Of a DNA stretch of 64,000 nucleotides, positions 50,387 to 59,447 are shown one piece after another (positions within the stretch are counted from its first letter, which is position 1; the number at the start of each line of letters is the position of its first letter). The position numbers and the translations under genes are program-made. Source of the DNA: Nitrospiria bacterium (GTDB lineage Bacteria > Nitrospirota > Nitrospiria > JACQBZ01); assembly GCA_035517655.1 (NCBI GenBank), contig DATIYJ010000011.1:1-64000 (forward strand). The letters run 5' to 3'. Under the pieces are notes generated by a model that was given only the letters and a program-made list of their open reading frames with translations, had not been told where the DNA came from and made no database searches.

Positions 50387-51555
50387 GAGGGATCGACTCC
50401 GTTACGATAAAGACGGGGCACCCGGTGATTGACGGCACACAGGATTTCATACGGGATGGTTCCGAGCTGCCGGGCAAGTTCGTCGGCCCAAAGGGACTCG
50501 GATCCCTGAGCGCCGATCAGGACGGCTTCCTCTCCGGTCCTTGCGGCCGGCAGAGCCGTGACGTCCACCACAGTCATGTCCATGCAGACCCGTCCGATGA
50601 CCGGAATGCGTCGCCCGCCGATCAGCACCTGTCCCCGGTTCGACCAGGCGCGGCTGTAGCCGTCGGCATAGCCGATCGGCAGGACAGCGATCAGGCTTTC
50701 CCGGGGCGTGGTGAATGTGCGACCATAGCTGATCGGCGTCCCGGCCGGGACGCGTTTTAGATGAATGATTTTCGTTTTCAGGGTCATCACGGGCTTAATC
50801 GGGGTGGTATCCACCGCGGAAGATGCAGGAGCGTAGCCGTATAACACGATGCCGGGCCTCACCAGGTTGAACCAGGCGCGTTCCAGGCCCACGATCGCGG
50901 CGCTGTTCGACATATGGAGCAACGGGATATTAAGACCGAGCGATTCGATCGTGCGCCGAACGTTTTCGAAGCGCTCGATCTGATCTTCGGCCGATCGGCA
51001 ATCGGTCAGTTCATCGTCGGAAAAATGGGACATCAACCCAAGGATCTCGATTTTTTTAACGGCGCGGGCCCGTTCGATGAAGGGCCCAATCTCATGATCC
51101 AACAATCCCAGTCGGCCCATGCCGGTATCAATTTTAAGATGGACACCGATGGGACGGGGGGCTTTTTGCGCCAGTCGTTTTAAGGGTTCCAGTTGATCCG
51201 GGTGGGAAATCACCGGGGTGAGATTGTGTTTCAAGAATCCTTCGCTTTCTTCAGGGAGAAAACCGCCCATGACCAGAATCGGCACGGTAATCCCGGCCCG
51301 TCGAATTTGTACGCCCTCTTCGATGAACGCGACGCCCAATCCCCGGACATTTTCGGACACGGCGGCCTGCGAGATTGGAACGATGCCGTGACCGTAGGCA
51401 TTGGCCTTCACCACCGCCAGAATCCCGCGATGCGAACCGATTCGTTCACGGACCCAGCGGAGATTCTGGCGGAAGGCCGCCAGGTCGATTTCGGCCACGG
51501 TGGGATGGGGCGGTTGGACCGCGAGTGCTTTTTTCAGCGTTTTGGCGAGCGTCAC
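50383..51555 (-). CDS. alr: Alanine racemase
   Basis: 390 aa from a GTG that overlaps the preceding stop by four bases. The PLP-binding Lys50 is in 'AVVKANAYGHG'. Other family blocks are 'HLKIDTGMGRLGL', 'HMSNSAAIVG', 'VRPGIVLYGYAP', 'GTPISYGRTF' with the second catalytic Tyr region, 'IGYADGYSRAW' and 'GRVCMDMTVVDVT'. It makes D-alanine for peptidoglycan. It is encoded between a TPR lipoprotein and mlaE. Confidence 0.96.
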   Translation of the reverse strand: MTLAKTLKKALAVQPPHPTVAEIDLAAFRQNLRWVRERIGSHRGILAVVKANAYGHGIVPISQAAVSENVRGLGVAFIEEGVQIRRAGITVPILVMGGFLPEESEGFLKHNLTPVISHPDQLEPLKRLAQKAPRPIGVHLKIDTGMGRLGLLDHEIGPFIERARAVKKIEILGLMSHFSDDELTDCRSAEDQIERFENVRRTIESLGLNIPLLHMSNSAAIVGLERAWFNLVRPGIVLYGYAPASSAVDTTPIKPVMTLKTKIIHLKRVPAGTPISYGRTFTTPRESLIAVLPIGYADGYSRAWSNRGQVLIGGRRIPVIGRVCMDMTVVDVTALPAARTGEEAVLIGAQGSESLWADELARQLGTIPYEILCAVNHRVPRLYRNGVDPS

Positions 51556-52160
51556 GGACCCTCCGCCCCCTGGGAACCCCGGGTGGCCGTGGCCGCCTCG
51601 ATCTTCGACCGTGTCTCATTGTGTTGCTGTGCGAAGCCCGGCAGTTCCGATCCGGCGGCGGTTTCGGCCCGACGCGACGCGGCCTGGGCCCGGCCCGGTT
51701 GCCCGAGGGTTAAGAGAAGAAGGGCACGGGTGTCCTCATAAAACGCGCGGTGTTGTGGATCGTTCGCCAAGGCCCGGTCGATCCGTTCCCCGGCTTCGGC
51801 CAGGTGGGTCCCCTGTGCGATATAAATCCAGGCCAGGTTGTTGTTGGCCATGGGATGGTTCGGATCGTGGCGCAACACGCGTTGGTACATTTTTTCGGCG
51901 GAGGCGTACTGTTCCTGGTGAGCATACACATTTCCCAAATCGGCCAGCGCGGGTAAAAAGTCCGGATCTTGCGCCAGAGCGGCCTGATATTGCTTCTCGG
52001 CCGCGTCCCAATCTTTTTGCGATTCATAACTTACGCCGAGTTGCACATGTTCTTCGGGGGTCAACGGGTCGTGGAGAACGACGATCCGCGGCAGGGATCC
52101 GCAACCCCCCATTGCGAAAAGAAGTCCCAGTCCGAGCAGCGTTTGGATGGTGCTGTTCAT
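51552..52160 (-). CDS. TPR-repeat lipoprotein, probable partner of the C39-like peptidase
   Basis: 202 aa from the ATG at 52160. A perfect 'aggaggtga' lies 13 bases upstream, a little far, at the end of the preceding gene. The signal ends in the lipobox 'AMGGC'. Three or four TPR units follow: 'VQLGVSYESQKDWDAAEKQY', 'LADLGNVYAHQEQYASAEKM' and 'NNLAWIYIAQGTHLAEAGER'. In the PA2778-type peptidases of pseudomonads a TPR region is fused behind the C39 domain; here it looks like a separate gene five bases downstream. The function is inferred from this pairing. Confidence 0.8.
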   Translation of the reverse strand: MNSTIQTLLGLGLLFAMGGCGSLPRIVVLHDPLTPEEHVQLGVSYESQKDWDAAEKQYQAALAQDPDFLPALADLGNVYAHQEQYASAEKMYQRVLRHDPNHPMANNNLAWIYIAQGTHLAEAGERIDRALANDPQHRAFYEDTRALLLLTLGQPGRAQAASRRAETAAGSELPGFAQQHNETRSKIEAATATRGSQGAEGP

Positions 52161-52165
52161 GGGTG

Positions 52166-52732
52166 TTATGAGGTCACCTCCTGTGGAAGAACCAGCAGGC
52201 TCCAGTTGCCCGTTTTGGACCATGCCCTCAAGAAGACCTCGACCGGCATCTTTTCATAGGCGCGTTCCCCGGAGTGGACGATGACCATGGAGTGAATTCC
52301 ATCGTAGCCGGTGACGACGACAAAATGGCCCTGCGGGAAAACGACCCATCTTAAATTGAGAAAGACGATTAAGGGCTGGTTTTTGCGTAAATGAAGGCGG
52401 AGATCCTCCAGACTGCCGGCGTAAGAGGAGACGGCGAGACCTCGCTTTTGCGCGGCCCGTTCGAGGTCGATGGGCAAACTGCCTTTTACCTTTTCGAGTT
52501 GAACCTCGCGCGTGATTTCTTCCAGCGAGACCGGATGACGCCAGTACGCCAAGAGGCTTGCGACGGCCGCCGGTCCGCATCCCAGTTCTTCTTGGGGATA
52601 AAATGGAACGCCGGTGATCAGTAATGTTTCGGCGGGCGGGGATTCGGAAAATGCCGTGCGTCCATCCGCAAAAAACAACAGCGTCAGGATTCCGACGATC
52701 AGGGTTTCTGTTAATGATGAATGGTAGCGCAA
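52166..52732 (-). CDS. PA2778-like C39-type cysteine peptidase, secreted
   Basis: 188 aa. The start is uncertain; a TTG at 52732 opens into a signal peptide (ending about residue 30), and no in-frame ATG precedes the hydrophobic segment. The papain-like C39 fold has Cys52 in 'PQEELGCGPAAVASLLAYW' and His136 in 'PQGHFVVVTGYDG'. The usual 'D-P' after the His strand reads 'VHSGERAYE', as I recall from PA2778-like proteins, and it ends 'WSLLVLP'. C39 peptidases cleave after double glycine. It lies between a PA2779-like gene and a TPR lipoprotein gene. Confidence 0.78.
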   Translation of the reverse strand: MRYHSSLTETLIVGILTLLFFADGRTAFSESPPAETLLITGVPFYPQEELGCGPAAVASLLAYWRHPVSLEEITREVQLEKVKGSLPIDLERAAQKRGLAVSSYAGSLEDLRLHLRKNQPLIVFLNLRWVVFPQGHFVVVTGYDGIHSMVIVHSGERAYEKMPVEVFLRAWSKTGNWSLLVLPQEVTS

Positions 52733-52766
52733 CCGATGCCACGCAGGGAAGTTGTCTGTATGATTA

Positions 52767-52789
52767 GGGGCTCGCTTCGCTTCCCCTCC
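52767..52789. repeat. GC-rich intergenic motif, copy B
   Basis: A 23-base GGGGCTCGCTTCGCTTCCCC-type sequence between the PA2779-like and C39-peptidase genes, resembling the copy at 48725-48745. GGGG and CCCC at its ends could pair as a weak hairpin. Confidence 0.3.
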
Positions 52790-52795
52790 GGCTAT

Positions 52796-53212
52796 CTACT
52801 TCGTGATAATGATCTTGTGGCCCGTCAACTGCAGAAGGATCACCACCAGGATCGCGATCACCAGCACCAAAACGACCGTCCCGAGGGCATCCCCTCCCGG
52901 TTGTAAAGCGTCTAATTGAGTTGCGATCTCGTGAGCCTGTTGGTCTGAGAGTTGATCCAAGCGCGACGTTATTTCTTCCGGGGTCAGTCCAAGATCGGCC
53001 AGACGTTGGCCGATGATCCGGGATTCCAGGACGGCTTGGATTTTTTTGATCGAACTCTCTCGATCCGGTCCGGGGATCCCCATGTCCAAGGTTGCCTCGG
53101 AGGGAAGAAGGGCGGCCGAGGCTCCCTGTGTTTCAACCGCGAGGCTGAAGGTCGTGACAACCAGCATCCAAACGATCAGAAAACGAAGTCGAGTGAGAAA
53201 CAACGGAAACAT
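52796..53212 (-). CDS. PA2779-like small membrane protein
   Basis: 138 aa from an ATG with 'ggaggt' 7 bases upstream. The N-terminal hydrophobic segment (about 10-32) looks like a signal or anchor. The middle has 'RESSIKKIQAVLESRIIGQR' and 'LTPEEITSRLDQLSDQQAHE', then 'LDALQPGGDALG' with Gly106-Gly107. A second helix (about 110-129) and a short tail 'GHKIIITK' close the protein. This layout (helical middle, 'PGGD', C-terminal helix) is that of the PA2779 family. Its partner is usually the adjacent PA2778-type peptidase. No function has been established to my knowledge. Confidence 0.78.
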   Translation of the reverse strand: MFPLFLTRLRFLIVWMLVVTTFSLAVETQGASAALLPSEATLDMGIPGPDRESSIKKIQAVLESRIIGQRLADLGLTPEEITSRLDQLSDQQAHEIATQLDALQPGGDALGTVVLVLVIAILVVILLQLTGHKIIITK

Positions 53213-53230
53213 GAACGATACCTCCGTTCC

Positions 53231-53791
53231 CTAGGTCTTTTCCAGAATCTCGCTTTCCTTATGTTTAATGATTTCATCGATTTTCTTGATGAATTCATCG
53301 GTTAACTTCTGGATCTCGTCCTGAAACTTTCGGAGGGCATCCTCGCTCAATGAGCCGGACTTCTGTTGGTTTTTAAGCTCTTCGTTTCCATCCCGACGAA
53401 AGTTTCGAATGGCGACCTTGGAATCCTCACCCATTTTTTTGCAATGCTTGACCAGATCCCTGCGTCGTTCTTCGGTCAAGGGAGGAATATTGATCCGGAC
53501 GACCTTGCCGTCGTTGTTGGGTGTGAGGCCCAGATCGGAAGACAGGATGGCCTTCTCAATCTCGACGATGAGGTTCGGTTCCCAGGGCTGGATGGCGATC
53601 AATCGGTTCTCAGGAACAGACAGAGCAGCCACCTGGCGTAACGGGGTCGGCGTGCCGTAATAATCCACCTTGACATTGTCCAACAACGCCAACGAGGCTC
53701 GCCCGGTTCGCACGCCGGCCAACTCTTTACGAAGATGTTCGGCGGCGCCTTCCATCTTTTCCTTAACGGTTTTTTTGATATCTGCCGACAT
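53231..53791 (-). CDS. frr: Ribosome recycling factor
   Basis: 186 aa, the usual length. Family blocks are present: 'KMEGAAEHLRKELAGVRTGR', 'VDYYGTPTPLRQVAALSVPE', 'INIPPLTEERRRDLVKHCKK' and 'VAIRNFRRDGNEELK'. With EF-G it splits post-termination ribosomes. It follows pyrH by 22 bp in the rpsB-tsf-pyrH-frr string. Confidence 0.97.
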   Translation of the reverse strand: MSADIKKTVKEKMEGAAEHLRKELAGVRTGRASLALLDNVKVDYYGTPTPLRQVAALSVPENRLIAIQPWEPNLIVEIEKAILSSDLGLTPNNDGKVVRINIPPLTEERRRDLVKHCKKMGEDSKVAIRNFRRDGNEELKNQQKSGSLSEDALRKFQDEIQKLTDEFIKKIDEIIKHKESEILEKT

Positions 53792-53813
53792 ATAAGTCGC
53801 TCGCGGCCGTGGG

Positions 53814-54536
53814 TTAAAGCGTTTTTCGGACGATGGTGCCGACCTTATGTCCGAGAACGATCCGTTTGATGTTTCCGGTTTCTTTCAGGTTGAATACGAT
53901 TAACGGCAGGCTGTGGTCCATGCAGAGGGTGACGGCCGTCGCGTCCATGACCCGGAGGTCTTTTTCAATGACTTGAAAGAAGGTCAGCTCGTCATACCGT
54001 TTCGCTTTGGGATGCTTCATCGGATCGGCGTCATAAATGCCGGCCACTTTGGTCCCTTTTAGGATGACTTGCGCGCCGACTTCCATGGCGCGGAGCGCCG
54101 CCGCGGTATCGGTCGAAAAATACGGGTTGCCGGTCCCTCCCGCAAAAATGACGACCCGTTTCTTCTCCAGATGCCGAATGGCCCTCCGGCGAATGTAACT
54201 TTCGGCCAATTGCCGCATCTCGATGGCCGACTGCACGCGGGTGAACACGCCTTTGCGTTCGAGGGTATTCTGGAGCGCCAGCGCGTTCAGGACCGTGGCC
54301 AGCATGCCCATGTAATCGGCGGAGGAACGCTCCATTCCCCCGGCGCTTGCGGCCAGTCCACGGAAGATGTTGCCGCCCCCGATCACGACGGCCACTTCAA
54401 CGCCCAGATCATGGATGTCCTTGATTTCGGAAGAAACGGCGTCGATGACTTTCGGATCGATGCCGTAGCCTTGATCTCCGGCCAGAACCTCGCCGCTGAT
54501 CTTCAATAGCACCCGCTGGTATTTCGGCGCAGTCAT
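53814..54536 (-). CDS. pyrH: UMP kinase
   Basis: 240 aa. '[20 protein letters not shown]', '[14 protein letters not shown]', '[16 protein letters not shown]', '[20 protein letters not shown]' and '[14 protein letters not shown]' are the amino-acid-kinase-fold UMP kinase motifs. It phosphorylates UMP with ATP. The start overlaps the tsf stop by four bases. Confidence 0.97.
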   Translation of the reverse strand: MTAPKYQRVLLKISGEVLAGDQGYGIDPKVIDAVSSEIKDIHDLGVEVAVVIGGGNIFRGLAASAGGMERSSADYMGMLATVLNALALQNTLERKGVFTRVQSAIEMRQLAESYIRRRAIRHLEKKRVVIFAGGTGNPYFSTDTAAALRAMEVGAQVILKGTKVAGIYDADPMKHPKAKRYDELTFFQVIEKDLRVMDATAVTLCMDHSLPLIVFNLKETGNIKRIVLGHKVGTIVRKTL

Positions 54537-55138
54537 TCCTCGACGATCTCACCTAGGCGAAACCGCGTAAATCGGCGAACGGAGATATTCTCGCCGAGCT
54601 TGGCGATTTTCTGACCGAGAAGGTCTTTGATCGTGATTGCGGGGTCCTTGACGAAGGGTTGCTCCAGCAGGCAGAGCTCGGTGTATAATTTCTCAAGGCG
54701 GCCGGCGATGATTTTGTCCAGAACGGCCGCGGGTTTCCCGCTCTCCTTCGCTTGGGCTAAAAATATCTCTTTCTCTTTTTCCAGGACCGCGGCGGGAATG
54801 TCTTCCCGCTTGAGGTACTGCGGGTCGGCCGCGGCGATATGCATGGCCAGGTCCCGGGCCAACTCCTGGAAATCATCCGTTTTGGCGACGAAATCGGTCT
54901 CGCAATTGACTTCGAGGAGAACGCCGAGTTTATTGCCGGCGTGGATATAGGAGACGATCAGACCGTCGTTGGTGGCGCGACCGGCTTTTTTCTGAGCCGT
55001 GGCCAGGCCTTTCTGCCTCAAAAAATCGATGGCCTTCGCAACGTCTCCTCCCGATTGGGTCAGAGCTTTCTGACAGTCCAGAATGCCGGCGCCGGTTTTT
55101 TCGCGCAGGTCCTTCACCTGTGTCGCATCAATGGACAT
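54533..55138 (-). CDS. tsf: Translation elongation factor Ts
   Basis: 201 aa from the ATG at 55138 with 'ggaggc' upstream; it overlaps the end of rpsB by 11 bp. The UBA-like N terminus '[20 protein letters not shown]' and the core '[20 protein letters not shown]' with the TDFV motif that contacts EF-Tu are clear. At ~200 residues it is the short form with a reduced second core subdomain, as in Thermus and many other phyla, versus ~283 in E. coli. It recycles EF-Tu-GDP. Confidence 0.97.
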   Translation of the reverse strand: MSIDATQVKDLREKTGAGILDCQKALTQSGGDVAKAIDFLRQKGLATAQKKAGRATNDGLIVSYIHAGNKLGVLLEVNCETDFVAKTDDFQELARDLAMHIAAADPQYLKREDIPAAVLEKEKEIFLAQAKESGKPAAVLDKIIAGRLEKLYTELCLLEQPFVKDPAITIKDLLGQKIAKLGENISVRRFTRFRLGEIVEE

Positions 55139-55943
55139 TATCCGCCTCCACAATTCCTTCGGTCGGCCCCCCGGCGGCAGCCGCGATCGGTATCTCGGGC
55201 AAGTTCCTCTCGGCCAAGGAGGCCGCGCCCGCCGTTTCCGGTGGAGGGTTTTTCCTGGCGCGGAGCTGCAGCCCTTCTACGGCGGCGTCCGCAATGCGGG
55301 TGGTGATGAGTTTGATCGCGCGGAGCGCGTCGTCGTTTCCCGGGATGATCAGGTCGGCGTCCTCCGGATCGCAGTTCGTATCCAAAATGGCGATGACGGG
55401 GATATCAAGGCGCTTGGCTTCCTGAACCGCGATATGCTCTTTCTTGGTGTCAATAATAAACACCGCTCCCGGGAGGGTCGTCATTTCCTTGATCCCGCTG
55501 AGATATTTTTCCAACTTCATCCGATCCTTTTCGAGATTCGCGACTTCCTTTTTCGTGAGGCGGTCGTGGGTGCCGTCCGTCCGCGCGGCTTCCAGTTTTT
55601 TCAGACGGTCGATGTTTTTGCGGATGGTCTGGAAATTGGTCAGCATCCCTCCAAGCCAACGCTGATTGACATAGAACATCTGACTGCGCTTGGACTCGGT
55701 CTCGACCACCTCCTGAGCCTGGCGTTTCGTGCCGACGAAGAGAATGGACCGTCCTTCCGCGACGGTCTGTTTGACAAACTCATACGCCGTCAGAAACCGC
55801 TTTATCGTTTTCTGGAGATCGATGATGTAAATCCCGTTGCGTTCCCCGAAGATGTATTTTTTCATCTTGGGGTTCCAACGTTTTGTTTGGTGGCCGAAGT
55901 GAACCCCGGCCTCCAAGAGTTCTTTCATTGAAATCACGGACAT
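55128..55943 (-). CDS. rpsB: 30S ribosomal protein S2
   Basis: 271 aa from the ATG at 55943 with a perfect 'aaaggagg'; upstream in-frame codons are not used. '[20 protein letters not shown]', 'IYIIDLQKT', '[20 protein letters not shown]', '[20 protein letters not shown]' and '[15 protein letters not shown]' are S2 hallmarks. The C-terminal ~40 residues form a poorly conserved Ala/Pro/Glu tail. Confidence 0.97.
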   Translation of the reverse strand: MSVISMKELLEAGVHFGHQTKRWNPKMKKYIFGERNGIYIIDLQKTIKRFLTAYEFVKQTVAEGRSILFVGTKRQAQEVVETESKRSQMFYVNQRWLGGMLTNFQTIRKNIDRLKKLEAARTDGTHDRLTKKEVANLEKDRMKLEKYLSGIKEMTTLPGAVFIIDTKKEHIAVQEAKRLDIPVIAILDTNCDPEDADLIIPGNDDALRAIKLITTRIADAAVEGLQLRARKNPPPETAGAASLAERNLPEIPIAAAAGGPTEGIVEADNVH

Positions 55944-56090
55944 GAAAACCTCCTTTGTGGTTGATCCTCCGCCCGTCTGTCCGTTCGGATCGTCCGACCG
56001 CATACAGGCGGACACCACTCCGAACGCCGATTTCTCTTGTCGAGCGAGAAACGGTCGGGCGTGTGAAATGAGTTACATCAAACCCTTCGA
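55944..56090 (-). other. rpsB 5' leader with inverted repeats
   Basis: About 145 nt separate the predicted rpsB transcription start from the ATG. The leader contains several complementary segments (for example gtccg...cggac around 56000-56025 and gtccg/cggac near 55980-55995). It is a plausible site for autoregulation by S2, as known for other bacterial rpsB leaders, but I could not match it to a specific motif. Confidence 0.35.
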
Positions 56091-56119
56091 AAAATAACAT
56101 ATTAAAGATCGATTTGCAA
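56091..56119 (-). promoter_or_regulatory. Possible sigma70 promoter for rpsB-tsf-pyrH-frr
   Basis: Minus strand: TTGCAA (56119-56114), a 17-bp spacer, TATTTT (56096-56091), in an AT-rich patch between argJ and rpsB. Four of six bases match in each box. Confidence 0.45.
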
Positions 56120-56150
56120 GAAAAAAGGTGGACCTATCATCTAAGGGAGG

Positions 56151-57368
56151 TTAGGACCGGTAGGCCGTATTGATACGGATGTATTCGTCCGAAAGATCGC
56201 AGGTCCACGCGGTGGCCGAGGCCGTACCGGTATGGAGTTCGATTGTCAGGACAAAGAACGGCTTTTTGAGCACACGGGCGGCCTTCCGTTCGGCCGCTTT
56301 ACCCAAACCAGTCCCGTTTCTAACCATAGGAGCATGGTTGAAGAAAATATCAATTCGGGAAGGATCCAGTTCAACTCCCGCCGCCCCGATGGCCGCCATG
56401 ATTCTTCCCCAGTTGGCGTCCGCTCCGAAGAAAGCGGTCTTGACCAGGTTGGAATTGGCCACGCGCATCGCGATTGTTTTCGCCCCTTCCGGGTCGACGG
56501 CGCCCCTGACATGGATTTCGATCAATTTGGTGGCGCCCTCGCCATCTTGGACGATCATCCGCGCCAGTTGGAGACAGACCGCGTCCAGGGCGGTCTGGAA
56601 TTTTAATCGGGCGCTTTCGGATCGTTTGAGATCCGGGTTCCCGGCCCGGCCGTTGGCCAGGCAGATCACCGTGTCGTTCGTGCTGGTGTCCCCATCCACC
56701 GTGATCATATTGAAGGAGCGGTTTGCGGCGGATGTCAACATCGTCCGGAGGAGGAAGGGTTCGATGCTCAGGTCGGTTGTCAGGAAGGCAAGCATCGTGG
56801 CCATGTTGGGATGAATCATTCCGGAGCCTTTTGCAATCCCCCCTACAGTAACCCACCCCTTCCCGATCTTGAAGCGGACGGCCGCCTCTTTGGGTTTGGT
56901 ATCGGTGGTCATGATGGCCCGTGCGGCGCTTCGACTGCCTTGACCATTGAGTGTTTTCACCAATTTTGGAATGCCGGTGCGGAAGGCCTCCAAGGGGAAC
57001 GGTTCTCCGATGACGCCGGTCGACGCCACAGCGACCAGTTCGGGCGCGAAACCGAGATATCGGGCGACCCGCTCGGTCATCTCCCGCGCGGCGGCTTCTC
57101 CCTGGGATCCGGTGCACGCGTTGGCATTGCCGGAATTGGCCACGATGGCTTGAAGTCGGCCGGACCGGATGTGTTCCTGGGTTAGACGAACGGGGGCGGC
57201 AGCGACCCGGTTGGTCGTGAAAAGGCCGGCGGCCGTACAGGGATTTTTTGAAAAAATTAAGGCCAGATCGGGTTCGTTGATTTTTTTGATCCCGCTATGG
57301 ACTCCCGAAGCCAGAAATCCAGGGACGGCCGTAATACCGCCTTTCACCGCTTTCATCACATGATCCAT
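56151..57368 (-). CDS. argJ: Glutamate N-acetyltransferase / amino-acid acetyltransferase (ArgJ)
   Basis: 405 aa. The self-cleavage site is Ala190-Thr191 in 'KGSGMIHPNMATMLAFLTTD', where Thr becomes the nucleophile. Other blocks are 'VANSGNANACTG', 'VASTGVIGEPFPLEAF', 'ITVDGDTSTNDTVICLANG' and the C-terminal 'SDEYIRINTAYRS'. It transfers acetyl from N-acetylornithine to glutamate, and may also use acetyl-CoA if bifunctional, in arginine synthesis. It follows argC by 24 bp. Confidence 0.96.
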   Translation of the reverse strand: MDHVMKAVKGGITAVPGFLASGVHSGIKKINEPDLALIFSKNPCTAAGLFTTNRVAAAPVRLTQEHIRSGRLQAIVANSGNANACTGSQGEAAAREMTERVARYLGFAPELVAVASTGVIGEPFPLEAFRTGIPKLVKTLNGQGSRSAARAIMTTDTKPKEAAVRFKIGKGWVTVGGIAKGSGMIHPNMATMLAFLTTDLSIEPFLLRTMLTSAANRSFNMITVDGDTSTNDTVICLANGRAGNPDLKRSESARLKFQTALDAVCLQLARMIVQDGEGATKLIEIHVRGAVDPEGAKTIAMRVANSNLVKTAFFGADANWGRIMAAIGAAGVELDPSRIDIFFNHAPMVRNGTGLGKAAERKAARVLKKPFFVLTIELHTGTASATAWTCDLSDEYIRINTAYRS

Positions 57369-57392
57369 GTTGGTATCCTAGACCTCGCTGTT

Positions 57393-58445
57393 CTACGGAA
57401 ACAGTCCCGGGGCCGTGAGTCCCAGGGATTCTTCATAACCCATCATCAGGTTCATGTTTTGAACAGCCTGGCCGGCCGCTCCTTTGACCAGGTTGTCGAT
57501 GGCCGTGACGACGACGAGGGTCGCCGCCCCGCGATCCGCGTGTCCATCGGCCACCAGACCGATGTGACAGTCGTTTGACCCCTGCACGTTTCGCGTATTG
57601 GGCAGTTCGCCCGACGGAAGAACTTGGACGAACGGTTCTCTTTTATAGAAGTCCTGGTAGAGTTTCAGAACGGCGTCGGTTTCGTTCGGTTTCGTGAGCT
57701 TCACGTAAATCGTCGACAGGATTCCTCGGTTGATCGGCACCAGATGGGGTGTAAAGGTTACCGTTACCCTTTTTTTAATCAACCCGGACAGCTCCTGCTC
57801 GATCTCGGGCCGGTGCCGATGCCGGCCGATGCTGTACGCCGATACGGCCTCGTGGGCCTCCGGAAAATGGTAGGGCAGCCCCGGGCTCCGTCCGGCCCCG
57901 GAAATCCCGGATTTTGCATCGATGATGATGTGGCCGGCATCGATCAGGGGCTTTCGGAACAACGGAAGAAGCCCGAGAAGAGCGCCGGTCGGGTAGCAGC
58001 CCGGGTTGGCCACGAGTCGGGCGGATTTGATCGCATTCCGGTGGAGTTCGGGCAGACCGTAGCGGGTTTTCGCCAGCAGTCCGGGATACAGATGGGGCGT
58101 CTTATACCATCTCTCGTAGACTTTCGGGTCTTTTAATCGGAAATCGGCGCTGAGGTCGATCACCCGTTTCTTCTCTTGAATCAGCCGGGCCGCGACCGGC
58201 ATCGCGGTCGTGTGCGGCAGCGCCAGGAAAAACAGGTCGGCTTTGTCGATCAGGCGGTCCAGATTCAACGGTTCCAGGGCCAGCGACATCCGCCCTTTGA
58301 GATTCGGAAAGACTTTGTCGATCGGCTGGCCGGCCGACTGTTCCGAAGTGGCCGCGGCCAGTGTGACGTCGGGATGCTGGCTGAGAATCCGGAGTAACTC
58401 TCCGCCGGTATAGCCGCCGGCGCCGAGTACGGCAACCTTGAACAT
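57393..58445 (-). CDS. argC: N-acetyl-gamma-glutamyl-phosphate reductase
   Basis: 350 aa from an ATG with 'gggaggc' upstream. The NADP-binding 'VAVLGAGGYTGGELLRIL', the catalytic Cys150 in 'LVANPGCYPTGALLGL', 'DAKSGISGAGR' and 'FTPHLVPINRGILSTIYV' define ArgC. It catalyses the third step of arginine synthesis. The intrinsic terminator just upstream means expression depends on read-through or a promoter not recognised here. Confidence 0.96.
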   Translation of the reverse strand: MFKVAVLGAGGYTGGELLRILSQHPDVTLAAATSEQSAGQPIDKVFPNLKGRMSLALEPLNLDRLIDKADLFFLALPHTTAMPVAARLIQEKKRVIDLSADFRLKDPKVYERWYKTPHLYPGLLAKTRYGLPELHRNAIKSARLVANPGCYPTGALLGLLPLFRKPLIDAGHIIIDAKSGISGAGRSPGLPYHFPEAHEAVSAYSIGRHRHRPEIEQELSGLIKKRVTVTFTPHLVPINRGILSTIYVKLTKPNETDAVLKLYQDFYKREPFVQVLPSGELPNTRNVQGSNDCHIGLVADGHADRGAATLVVVTAIDNLVKGAAGQAVQNMNLMMGYEESLGLTAPGLFP

Positions 58446-58480
58446 GATATCGCCTCCCTGGTTCGCTTTCGAAAAAGGGG

Positions 58481-58510
58481 AAATAAAAAAGGGGCCCTGC
58501 GGCCCCTTTT
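58481..58510 (-). terminator. Intrinsic terminator after rpsI
   Basis: On the minus strand a hairpin GGGGCC-GCAG-GGCCCC (58506-58491) is followed by TTTTTTATTT (58490-58481). A-rich sequence on the other side makes it roughly bidirectional. It ends the rplM-rpsI transcript before argC. Confidence 0.88.
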
Positions 58511-58526
58511 CAATTCAACGTTACCC

Positions 58527-58922
58527 TTAACGTTTGGAATACTGGAACCGCCGCCGCGCGCCTTTCTGGCCGTACTTTTTACGCTCCTTCACGCGGGAAT
58601 CGCGGGTCAGCAGGCCTTCCTTCTTCAAAGGCTCACGCAGTGCGCCGTTGATCTGAAGCAGGGCCTTGGCGATCCCGTGCCGCACCGCACCGGCTTGGCC
58701 CATCTCGCCTCCCCCCTGCACATTGACGGCCGCATTGAACTTCCCGGTCGTGCTGGTCACCTGAAAAGGCTGGAGGACCTGAATCCGGTGAATCTCCCGT
58801 GGGAAATAATTTTCCAGGGGCCGATCGTTGATCAGGATCTGGCCCGTACCGGGTTTCAACTGGACGCGCGCGATGGCGTTTTTTCGTTTTCCGGTGGCTG
58901 CGATCATGCCGGTGGTGTTCAT
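58527..58922 (-). CDS. rpsI: 30S ribosomal protein S9
   Basis: 131 aa. '[20 protein letters not shown]', 'NDRPLENYF', '[20 protein letters not shown]' and the C-terminal '[15 protein letters not shown]' that reaches the decoding site are standard S9 features. The start overlaps the rplM stop by four bases. Confidence 0.97.
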   Translation of the reverse strand: MNTTGMIAATGKRKNAIARVQLKPGTGQILINDRPLENYFPREIHRIQVLQPFQVTSTTGKFNAAVNVQGGGEMGQAGAVRHGIAKALLQINGALREPLKKEGLLTRDSRVKERKKYGQKGARRRFQYSKR

Positions 58923-59368
58923 CCGTTTCTCCTTGTTCCGGCCACTTCCAGAGCTTGAAGCGACTGGGCTTTATGAGGATGTTCCGGACCGGCGTACACC
59001 CTCAGTTTCTTGATCATGGCTCGGCCTAATTTGGTTTTGGGCAACATGCCCTGAATGGCCCAGCGGACCAGACGATCGGGCCGCTCGTTTAAAAGTTTGC
59101 CGGCAGTGGTGGATTTAAATCCGCCGGGATAATCCGAATGGTGGGCATAAACCTTGCTCACGAGTTTGTCCCCCGTGAGCTGGATTCCTGCGGCATTCAC
59201 GATCACAACGTGATCGCCGCAGTCCACATGGGGTGTAAAGGTCGGTTTGTGCTTGCCCCGGAGGATCGAAGCCACCTCGGAGGCCAGACGACCCAAAATT
59301 TTGTTTTGGGCATCCACCAGGTACCAGGCTCGGTTGAAATCTTTTTTCTTGGCTGAAACCGTTTTCAT
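58919..59368 (-). CDS. rplM: 50S ribosomal protein L13
   Basis: 149 aa with 'gggg' before the ATG. '[20 protein letters not shown]', '[19 protein letters not shown]', '[20 protein letters not shown]' and '[13 protein letters not shown]' are L13 hallmarks. It opens the rplM-rpsI operon behind a strong promoter. Confidence 0.97.
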   Translation of the reverse strand: MKTVSAKKKDFNRAWYLVDAQNKILGRLASEVASILRGKHKPTFTPHVDCGDHVVIVNAAGIQLTGDKLVSKVYAHHSDYPGGFKSTTAGKLLNERPDRLVRWAIQGMLPKTKLGRAMIKKLRVYAGPEHPHKAQSLQALEVAGTRRNG

Positions 59369-59397
59369 GACATCCCCGATTCAATTAAAAACATTTA

Positions 59398-59427
59398 ATC
59401 ATAAAATAAAGTTATTCCGCATGTCAA
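59398..59427 (-). promoter_or_regulatory. Strong sigma70 promoter for rplM-rpsI
   Basis: Minus strand: perfect TTGACA (59427-59422), an 18-bp spacer, TATGAT (59403-59398). The predicted start near 59391 gives a ~22-nt leader to rplM. Confidence 0.82.
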
Positions 59428-59447
59428 GTGTAATTAATCGTGTTTCA

